The notes below the pieces were generated by a model, which saw only the letters and a program-made list of their open reading frames with translations, was not told the DNA's origin and made no database searches. DNA of 26,449 nt, from positions 24,730,459 to 24,756,907 of the forward strand of contig NC_049984.1 in assembly GCF_000003815.2 (NCBI RefSeq), read 5' to 3'. Both the position numbers and the translations under genes were made by a program. The stretch is from Branchiostoma floridae (Eukaryota; Chordata; Leptocardii; Amphioxiformes; Branchiostomatidae). This document shows, in pieces, positions 18,487-26,449 of this stretch (positions are counted from its first letter, which is position 1; each line of letters opens with the position of its first letter).

Positions 18487-19119
18487 TGAGCAATATTAGC
18501 CCTAGTAAGGGTTTTAGAACTTCAATTATATATGACAATCAATTTTGGGGCATTTTTCTATGTATAACTATGAAGCAACTCTATTCAAGGAGCAAAAATT
18601 CGGTGCCGCAATCGCGAAAGGACGCTCTGAAGTCAGAACGCTTCACTGTCGCTTTTTGGGTCAGCCATATTTAAATTTCCGAACACTCTTCGATTTCTCC
18701 CGACCTCCCCGACCCGATTGTCTTAAATGAGAAAGAGAGGAAAGAAGATGAATCACGCCACTTTTTATGTTAATTAGGTCAATGACATCAAAACGATTGA
18801 GAATCACGTGGCTCCTTTTTCTATCAAGGCCACCAGACTATAACACATGGCAGCCATGTCTGAACAAACCTCATATGGTAAGTTGCACTTCCCCTGTCCC
18901 CGATTCGTTTCCTTTGCGATCTATGTTAATGAAATTGGGGTAGTACATACACGAGACTATAAAAGTTTCTTGGTGAAAACACTTTCAAACGGCAACCGCC
19001 GTTTTTTCAACAGCTCAGAATAGGACGTTGTGTGACCTGGAAGTCAAAGGTCATGTATTCGAGGATGTTGTAGAGATCGCGGGGATTAGGGAGCGACGAC
19101 GTTGGCCATGCAAGGAAGC
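18487..19119. other. Unassigned DNA upstream of the visible GPCR exons
   Basis: No exon for TM1-TM3 is visible on the minus strand. A possible tiny plus-strand first exon (18847-18877) and a TATAAAAG (18958-18965) fall here, with no other supported feature. Confidence 0.5.
18847..18877 (+). CDS. Possible small first coding exon (speculative)
   Basis: ATG at 18847 in a reasonable context (AACACATGG) opens MAAMSEQTSY plus one base, followed directly by a consensus splice donor (G|GTAAGT, donor at 18878). An in-frame TAA lies two codons upstream (18841-18843), so the frame cannot extend 5'. I find no matching downstream exon on the plus strand, and a string this short can occur by chance. No family is recognised. 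Confidence 0.15.
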
Positions 19120-19308
19120 AGAACACAGTATTTATCCGCAACAGAAAAATACGGTATTTATCCGCAACCCCCGTAGTTCGAGTACAACGTAGTGCGTCAG
19201 AATTTCTCCGCATCAGAACACAGTATTTATCCTCAACAGAAAAATAACAGTATTTATCCATCCGCAACCCCGGGGTCAATAATAGTTCGAGCATAAAGTA
19301 GTGCGTCA
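19120..19308. repeat. Two-unit tandem repeat with internal subrepeats
   Basis: Units 19120-19199 and 19215-19308 both begin AGAACACAGTATTTATCC, contain CAACAGAAAAATA, TAGTTCGAG and end GTAGTGCGTCA. Each holds two copies of a CAGTATTTATCC-GCAAC submotif; the second unit is longer by small insertions. A minus-strand 100-codon frame across it is a by-product. Confidence 0.85.
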
Positions 19309-20010
19309 CAGTACACGGAAGAGACTTAGGAATTCTTCCGTTAACGTCAGCGAGGCGAAACCTGTGATAAATGGTAAAGAAATGCGTCAGTTGTGAGACT
19401 ACATGACTTGGATTACGTTTTTTTTTTTTGTTTGGTCAGGTTCCACTTATTGCTGTGCGCCGGTTGCAGTAGGGTGACCTCCGCTGGGGGCCATTTATGA
19501 GTCACTTTCAAAAGAGAACGAGCATGCAAACTAGCTTTAGCTCATTTTCACATATTTTGTAAATTGTGCCCTGAATTTTAACATATGCAACGCTCGTTGA
19601 TTGCGTGTGCACCCTGCAATAAATTGTGTAAGGCGTCAAATCTTCTCACTTTGGTGTTCTTAAAAATGCATATTTCCATGGCAAAAAAAAAATGTGCTCT
19701 GTTACCTCTAGGATGGGAAGCTTGACCAAATGAGAACTACCTCTTTTAGTTCACGCTCAAACCATCTGCCTTCTCTTTGTTGAAGATGGCGATCTCTAGC
19801 ATTGGTACCAGTTTGGTAGAAGTTTGACAGTCGCTTAGAAAGTTTGCAATGAGGCATATCTATATATTATAAGCCAGAAGTCTTTTTCGGATGTTTGCTA
19901 AACACAAACACCCACAACCAGTGATATAGTGTATCTTTGTTTGACAATTAAACACACCCATTTAACATTGACAGCATTCAGCCCGAAGGATATGAAAGTA
20001 GGGGAAGTGA
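19309..20010. other. Unassigned DNA
   Basis: No gene is recognised. It contains a T10 run (about 19421) and GAAGATGGCG (19785-19794, YY1-like) without a supported exon. Confidence 0.45.
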
Positions 20011-20080
20011 CAGCCAATAGGCGCGCGATATTTATTACCATCGATTACCTGATTGGTCAACTCGGGTACAGCCAATGAGG
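20011..20080. promoter_or_regulatory. Cluster of three CCAAT boxes
   Basis: CCAAT at 20014-20018, inverted ATTGG at 20052-20056 and CCAAT at 20072-20076, each with good NF-Y flanks (CAGCCAATAG, GATTGGTC, AGCCAATGAG). The stretch includes GGCGCGCG. Multiple CCAAT boxes in both orientations are typical of animal promoters. No adjacent gene is recognised; on the minus strand it would lie 1.6 kb upstream of the first visible receptor exon. Confidence 0.35.
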
Positions 20081-20224
20081 AAGCGCCTAATTTCCTAAAC
20101 TTCCCGTTTTGGTAATCAGTCTTTCACAGAGCGCCCCATAGCACATCCTGCAGTCTTTCGCACGGGTCAAAATTATCAAGACGTTATAGATTACTTGGTA
20201 TTCGTGCTGTGTCTTCCATTTGCC

Positions 20225-20560
20225 ACAGGCCACAGTAAGTAAATCTTATGGATGACATCCACAGCATACTACAAAAATAATGAGATGGGGCGAAAAAAAC
20301 AAGATGGGTGAAAACCAAGATGGCTAAATTTGTCAAATGGACGCCATAGACGCTGTAACAAGATTTGAACAACAAGGCATTCATTCCTGTATCCAAGAAG
20401 AATATTAATGTAGCAAACGTGACGCTAGTGTGGTAGACTGCCATCACTTATCATGTTGGCAGCTACACTTGTGACTCCCTTAGTGGCTCCACTTTTACAA
20501 CTATCCAACTATTTTCTACATCTACAGCCATGGCTACCACGCTACTGTCACAAGTTTATG
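20225..20560. repeat. Repeat R5, copy b
   Basis: AAGTAAATCTTATGGATGAC (20237-20256) matches 10331-10350 with one difference, and the degenerate TACACTTGTGACT ... TTACAACT ... CCATGGCTACC region recalls 10570-10615. An 87-codon hydrophobic minus-strand frame lies across it and is not a receptor exon. Confidence 0.4.
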
Positions 20561-20905
20561 CAAGCACAATCATTCATCTGTGGTAAATGTTATGGCCTGA
20601 GCGACCTCATAAACAGAACTCGCTCTGCGGCCTCGCAAATTGGATTTGTGTTACCTAGCTTCACTTCATTATTGGAATATTATTGAAAATTTAAAAGAAT
20701 GTCATTGAATATGTAACAAAACATACAAGGCGTAAATAGATTTGCTTTTTTACTATAGATGGAATTTGCTGAGCGTCCTGACAAATTGCTTGGCCGCAGC
20801 GAGTTCTCAGCGAGGTCGTAGCAAGGTCATTGCGAGATCGCCTAGGTAGTGGACTGGGGGTGTAAAAGAAAAGGTGGCTGTAAGAGCGATAACATGCAAG
20901 AGATG

Positions 20906-21275
20906 ACCTTTTTCCTTGTTTACCCTCCAGGATATTTCTTGGAAGCTCGCTAAGGCGTCCTTCTTAGACTAGTACAAGGGGTTACCAAGCCATTTATTTA
21001 TGTAACGCTCGTTAACCTTTAGCTTTATCCACGGGATAACCTATATCCGTTGTTTTAAAGACTTTTTTCCTTGCTGACGCTCCAGGATATTTCTTGGAAG
21101 TTCGCTGTTATTTCCGTGTTCTTCTCAAACTAAATACTAGAGGTTACCAAACCCAGCTGTGAACGTATCACTTCAACTCAACGGCGTAACCCATGTCCGT
21201 TGTTTTTAAAGACATTAAAAGTATTCAGGAATATCAAGTCAATGGGCGGTGGTTTTAAACGGAATTTTTATCCAA
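20906..21275. repeat. 155-bp tandem repeat carrying foldback-element ends
   Basis: Two units with a period of 155: TCCAGGATATTTCTTGGAAG at 20926 and 21081. Each unit ends in a sequence like the 1228-1430 foldback (TCCACGGGATAACC-TATATCCGTTGTTTTAAAG; CGTAACCCATGTCCGTTG). The second unit runs on into AAGACATTAAAAGTATTCAGG, AATATCAAGTCAATGGGCGG and TGGTTTTAAACGG, the rest of one foldback arm as I remember the family. Confidence 0.75.
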
Positions 21276-23539
21276 ATATTGTAGCTTGAAGCCATCGTCA
21301 ACTTGATTCCCCTAAATACACACTGCTTTTATCATTGAAGAGATTCATTAGTCACGTATGTAAACAGTTAAAAGAATTTGTCATCAATCAGGAGGTATGT
21401 GTATTTACCTGTCAAAACTAGTCACTTATTGATGAAAAGTTCTATTAACGTAACACAGCTTTTAATATGGTACCACGCAAATAAAGGTAAACTTGCGTTA
21501 GAGTCGATCTGCAATACAAAGTTACTCACAATTCTAACAAGTGTTCAAAGTCAGATGCACTTAGTTCTCGCTTGCTTTGGCTTTCAAATACACGCTTTCT
21601 GACTAATCATGGTTAACAATTGCATCTCACAATTCAGCTAATCAAGTTATTATTCCCTGGCTGCGAGCGCTAATGATAGATCACTAGGATCATAAGATTA
21701 TATAATAAGCATAATGATACCTTACTGTTAATCCAGGATTCCGTTAAGGGTGTAATTCTTTTGCGTTTTCTTGACGGGTTAGTTAGCTAGGATTGTTATG
21801 TGATGAGGAAATGATAGTATTGAGAGTATGATGTGATTAGAATTCTCAGTAGGCCACTTATCTAGGTAGACAGGCGTGCTGGGCGATTTCTTCATCAGAA
21901 TGCACTGCCAGCAGTCCACACGCTTTTGTGATTGCGTAAGACATTCAAGTTCGTATGAATTCCTCGTTGGCAAATTCTTTGGCCTTAAGGTAATAGTTTG
22001 TGGAGAAGAAATTATCTTTCACTTTTGAATCACCATTGCGAAGACGGTTTCTCAAATTGAAAAGAAAATTTACTTAATCTGTCTTCATACTTTAAAGAGT
22101 ATCAATACGCAACTCATACGGACTTGAATATACACACAAATGTGAACCGGGCTTAGAAGCAGGTGCGGCGAAACTGCCTTTACCGACATAAAGACCTTAG
22201 CCCATGTTGCAAATTACACCCGATGATACTCAAAGAAACAGTTACACAAACAACTGGACTAAATTTGGAAACGGTCAGGCTTTTTTAGACAGCATCCACT
22301 ATCTTTCGTTAGTGACTGAACGAAAATCTGGTGTTGTCAGCTTTTAAAAAACAAAGTCTGAATTGATATTTTCATGAGGCAAATGCAATTGTAAGATGGT
22401 GCGAGAGAAGACAAAGTCAAAACAAGGTTGTATGCTAATGGCGCCATGAGCTCACGTTGTTTTAAGTACAGGAGCTAATGCTGTCTCGTAGTGATGGTAG
22501 GGCTAGGTCCCAGGTACAGGAAAGTTCGAATAGTAAGCCTCTTTTCCGGTTGAAGGTGAAATAAATTATCGTACAATCCCCTGTACGCCCTTAGGACATG
22601 TTGATTTGATTATATGGTTGACATTTTTTCGTTTGAACCTTTAATGAGAAGCTCAAATCGGCCTACAGGCCGCTGTTCAGGCCATGAAGGAGGTAAGGGT
22701 CAGATAAAATATAGTGGAGATCCGCGTTCTGAAAAATAATCAATTTTCGGCCATTTCCACACAAAAATTTCAACCATACTCTTAAAGAAACTTCAAAATA
22801 AGCAAATATATGCCGTGAAAAATACATTTCGGAAAATGTATAGAACACTCCAAGGTAGAAGAAGGTGGTGAAAGAACAAAAATGTAGAATCTGCTGATCA
22901 GTATACTATTTTAAGGCAACTTTTTTTGGTAAACTTTTTTATATGCACGCTCGCATCAGTTTTTTGATTCCCTTAGTATGCCATCCATATAATCAAATAA
23001 ACATGGCCTTATCTAATATTCTTCTTTCTTATCTTGTTCTATTTTTAAAGCATATGAGATGAAGCATATATGAGATGAAGCATATGTCGTAACAGCCTCA
23101 TAAATACCTCCGAGCGACGAGAGACATGCTCCGGTAATTCAAATAAAGGCGAAGCAATGAACCTCTTCAGAATAAATGGTACAAGGCGCGCTTACAATGG
23201 GTCTCTTGGGTAATACATGTAATAGTCAGGTTATGCTTCGGGGGTAGATTGCAAAGCAACGAACACGTAATTCCTCTCAACCTGATCACTTTTAACCCGC
23301 AAACACCCCCAAAGGGATCCGTTTGGACCCCAGACGTATATTTTCGAAGTGCCATTTGAACTATTTTAATCCCCAGGAAATTCCTGCCGTGGGTTTGCCA
23401 GTTTAAACATATATCTAAGGTAATCTCTCCTATATTTTTACGATGAAGGTCACAATAGTGTTTTGTTACAATACCGAAAAGTACAGAGGGAAAAGACTGT
23501 GTTGAGTCCTGGTGGGGCCCACAAAATTTGCAGTTTTCG
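21276..23539. other. Unassigned DNA with worn repeat signatures
   Basis: No gene is recognised. TATGGTTGACAT (22613-22624) is a variant of the R3/R5 signature. ATGCCATCCATATAATCAAA (from about 22978) resembles AAGCCATCCATATGATCGAA at 8321. A small tandem (GAAGCATATGAGAT-like) lies at about 23048-23086. Confidence 0.4.
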
Positions 23540-23549
23540 AAACATAATT

Positions 23550-23895
23550 CTTTTTGGTTTTTCTCAATAGTTACATTCTCGGAAGAATAATCACTTCCAT
23601 ACTAACTTGTGTCTCACTTGCGTCGCACTTGCGTCACTGTGGGGTTTGAAAGATACTCAACGACTTTCAGAGATAAAGAACGAGTTTTGTTACTTTTTGC
23701 GTATTGTGTCGTCTTCTAATTCATACTTTTACGTATTACGGAATGTCCTATAGAAAAAAAAAACAGTGACACAGCGAACGAACCCCGCAGTGACGCAAGC
23801 TTGCCGCAAGTGCAATGAGATTGCACCTTAAGTAGCAAAAATGCTTCCGAAGAAGTGTACAAAAAATGATGTATGAAAAAGACAAAAAGGCTCGT
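23550..23895. mobile_element. Foldback (MITE-like) element
   Basis: CACTTGCGTCACTGTGGGGTTT (around 23626-23646) is inverted at AACCCCGCAGTGACGCAAG (23781-23799), with one or two mismatches. Pairing continues outward through GTCTCACTTGCG / CGCAAGTGCAATGAG and TCGGAAG / CTTCCGA to T-rich/A-rich ends. The loop is about 135 bases. It encodes no protein; the outer ends are not sharply defined. Confidence 0.7.
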
Positions 23896-24212
23896 TAACG
23901 GTTTGGACTCCGCTTGGTTATTTTAGTCCTCAAAAAATGTTCGGGTGTCTGAAGGTCAAAGTAAGTGCTTTTGTCTTCGGCTTTGTCTATAGGCAATCCA
24001 TATATAGCTTCTCCAATCGAAAGTACAAAATTGTTTTCCCCACTTCGAAGCCCACAGGCACAGAAAATTGCCTTTCGATCTTATCAGTAATACTGCGGTG
24101 TAGATGAACTGTAGTCTGAACAACACCCCCCCCCCCCCTACAGCACGTAACAACCTTATTCATAGCTGATGAAAACTGGCGGATGCCTTCTCACTAAACA
24201 AAATATAGTAGT
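23896..24212. other. Unassigned DNA
   Basis: No gene is recognised; it contains a C run at about 24125-24138. Confidence 0.45.
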
Positions 24213-25250
24213 GCGCGTATAATTCATCATACCTAACATGGTAGAGCTACAATGTATCTTCCGTGTCATCATATCTACCAAGTAAAAACTAAAGTTAATG
24301 AACCGTAACACTATATGGACCAGTGGAGAATGAAGGCTTTCGCGAAGTGCCTTCTTCATTTTGTCAAAGTTTCAGTAGAATTGTAAATACATTCTAATTC
24401 GCGGTGATGAGAAAATAGACTGTTTTCCGTGGTTTTTACTCGCAATATTTCAAAGTAATGGATCTGATGCAAGCAAATAACTTCCAAAACGCGAATCTAA
24501 CTAGATATTGGTGATATCTTTGAATGAATCTGAATTCGTGCATGTATCAGACTCTATGCATGTACCAACTATCGTATCGCATTTGATTTTCTATTTTGAT
24601 GTTTAAGATTTTTGCACCTCTCCTTCGATGTGTTTCACATTTGTGTGCAAGTNNNNNNNNNNNNNNNNNNNNNNNNNNNNNNNNNNNNNNNNNNNNNNNN
24701 NNNNNNNNNNNNNNNNNNNNNNNNNNNNNNNNNNNNNNNNNNNNNNNNNNNNNNNNNNNNNNNNNNNNNNNNNNNNNNNNNNNNNNNNNNNNNNNNNNNN
24801 NNNNNNNNNNGCGCGTATAATTCATCATACCTAACATGGTAGAGCTACAAGGTATCTTCCGGGTCATCATATCTACCAAGTAAAAACTAAAGTTAATGAA
24901 CCGTAACACTATATGGACCAGTGGAGAATGAAGGCTTTCGCGAAGTGCCTTCTTCATTTTGTCAAAGTTTCAGTAGAATTGTAAATACATTCTAATTCGC
25001 GGTGATGAGAAAATAGACTGTTTTCCGTGGTTTTTACTCGCAATATTTCAAAGTAATGGATCTGATGCAAGCAAATAACTTCCAAAACGCGAATCTAACT
25101 AGATATTGGTGATATCTTTGAATGAATCTGAATTCGTGCATGTATCAGACTCTATGCATGTACCAACTATCGTATCGCATTTGATTTTCTATTTTGATGT
25201 TTAAGATTTTTGCACCTCTCCTTCGATGTGTTTCACATTTGTGTGCAAGT
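24213..25250. repeat. Near-identical direct duplication (598-base period) around a gap
   Basis: Bases 24213-24652 recur at 24811-25250 with an offset of 598. I noticed only two substitutions (ACAATGTATC versus ACAAGGTATC, and CCGTGTC versus CCGGGTC). The copy ends coincide with the gap edges. This level of identity over non-coding DNA, bounded by Ns, points to a haplotype or assembly duplication more than an old genomic repeat. Reading frames in the two copies are therefore the same sequence seen twice. Confidence 0.93.
24653..24810. other. Assembly gap (158 N)
   Basis: 158 undetermined bases lying between two nearly identical copies of the same 440-base sequence. In the downstream copy, the sequence that follows the equivalent of the gap edge is a long T-rich tract (about 25258-25281), a likely reason for the assembly break. 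Confidence 0.98.
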
Positions 25251-26449
25251 CTGGGTTCCTTTTTTTTTCTTCTTTTTTTTTGCTCAAGTGAGGACACACC
25301 GTTGTATGCATCCGGGCACGTCGGCACACTACCACATGTGTCCGGGCATATTTGGTTGTTCCACGGCTGTGTGATGTGTGCGGAAATGAATGAGTCTTCA
25401 ACACGTACCGGACACAAAAGTGGTACGTTTCCGGGCATTTGTGGGTGTGCCGATGGCCCGTACAGGAAGTATGTCCTGTTCGACACGTCCCGTAAATTGC
25501 CAGAAATGTAGGGGGTGCATTGGCAGGAGTTTCTTACCCGGAACTTTTGCATGTAGTACAGCCTGGTTATTGAACCGAACAAAAACAACGTCTTCGGCCG
25601 AAAACTTTTAACCCAATCCAAAAATTGCCAACAATTTCAATGCATAACTCATACGTACCAGAACGAGTGGTCGCTTTCTGTGAGGGGGTGGGCAATTATA
25701 GGAATTGGGTACAAATTGAGATGCCCACACGGTCTGCCTGGAATAGGTTCAACTACATGTGTGCCAAATTCGGCGCGCTTTTAGGCAAATTTGCACATTT
25801 AGTCAGGCTTTTTTTTTCAGTAATGCTGTTGGGCTAGTTAGTATGATTAATAAATGCATTCTATGCCATTAGTCTCTACTAGACTGACTACGTTGGCTAT
25901 CAAATGGAGAATAATTTGCCTGCGAACTTTTGCTACCAGAAGAGTTGGGTGGAAACATGGACTGCGAGCGTGGACTCACTCCTATTTTTCCCCCGATTTT
26001 TTCCCGAATTCTACGAGCCCCGCATCCCCGTAGGAGGACCTAGTGGAGGCTATTATGCCATAATCTTAGCCCTATTCATATCCACTACAACATATCATCC
26101 GTTCACTTTATATTTAGTCTACAAACATCAATTGCCCCCTGAAGAACGAACAAATATGCTGAAAGGCTTCGCTGCACAACCAATATGCGGGCCACGGAAG
26201 TGTGACTGTCAACTAAACAATATCTGAGGAATTCAACTTCATCATTATCATATCCCATAAGCTATATATACGAACAAGTGAAAGTCTATTGAATTAGAAT
26301 ATGAATAGGCGTGGGTACCGAATGATGGATATGTACAGCGTGTGCGTATAGGTCAGCCGTCTTGCTTATACCCGTCACTTTTGGCGAAAATCGATCGGAC
26401 AACGAGTCTGCGGCAATCGCCCGAGCCTCGGTTATGATAATAACTTTAT
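25251..26449. other. Unassigned DNA at the window end
   Basis: It opens with a T-rich tract. A GC-richer part (25285-25510) has recurring CCGGGCA/GGACAC motifs. Open frames at 25145-25621 (minus, 158 codons) and 25904-26227 (plus, 107 codons) show no recognised domain, signal peptide or repeat, and I do not call them genes. Confidence 0.45.

Noticed and set aside
19120-19308. CRISPR-like array
   Set aside because: Only two units, without uniform spacers, in a eukaryotic context; it is a plain tandem duplication.
20184-20447. Hydrophobic 87-codon minus-strand frame considered as the missing TM1-TM3 exon
   Set aside because: It lacks GNxxV, the LAxxD of TM2 and a DRY end, overlaps the R5 repeat, and has no suitable donor ending in the Arg codon.
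24156-24957. Two similar 67-136-codon frames as a duplicated gene
   Set aside because: They are the same sequence in the artefactual duplication, one of them read through Ns.
25145-25621. 158-codon minus-strand frame
   Set aside because: It runs through the duplicated segment, a T-rich tract (lysine run) and unrelated sequence; no recognisable domain.
25904-26227. 107-codon plus-strand frame with a hydrophobic centre
   Set aside because: I recognise no family, there is no promoter or splice evidence, and the codon use resembles the surrounding AT-rich DNA.

Overview
The window reads as a piece of an invertebrate chordate genome, most likely an amphioxus (Branchiostoma). It is eukaryotic: there is a split, spliced coding sequence, tRNA-derived SINEs, decayed non-LTR retrotransposon (LINE) tails, foldback/MITE-like elements and no bacterial-style gene packing. 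The amphioxus assignment is an inference. It rests on a foldback repeat (1228-1430 and relatives near 21.0-21.3 kb) that I associate with Branchiostoma genomes, and on the chordate-like receptor; no search was possible.

One gene is convincingly present: a rhodopsin-class GPCR on the minus strand, best matched to prokineticin receptors. Two adjacent internal/3' exons are visible, 18173-18370 (DRY end, TM4, ECL2) and 14484-14925 (TM5 to stop), joined in frame across a 3.2 kb intron with GT-AG borders. The 5' part (N terminus, TM1-TM3) is not visible. A 100-N assembly gap starts 16 bases upstream of the first exon seen, so the missing exon(s) lie in that gap or beyond the window.

Layout: 1-2 kb, unassigned sequence with a foldback element. 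2.0-9.2 kb, a dense pile of nested repeats: three copies of one tRNA-derived SINE, two or three LINE 3' remnants, two copies of a repeat called R1 here (one split by a 5'-truncated LINE with a visible 5-bp target-site duplication), at least five copies of a family called R3, and a piggyBac-like MITE. 9.2-14.4 kb, mostly unassigned AT-rich DNA with short palindromes and homopolymers. 14.48-18.37 kb, the receptor exons and an intron carrying a 284-bp foldback element, SINEs and a LINE remnant. 18.5-24.2 kb, intergenic or intronic DNA with tandem repeats, a CCAAT-box cluster, another foldback element and a possible small first exon. 24.2-25.25 kb, a near-identical 440-bp direct duplication around a second gap, most likely an assembly or haplotype artefact. 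25.25-26.45 kb, nothing recognised.

No operon-like or obviously novel multi-gene system is present. The points most worth a second look are the receptor and its DRY-interrupting intron, the nested insertion history in the repeat pile, and the artefactual duplication.
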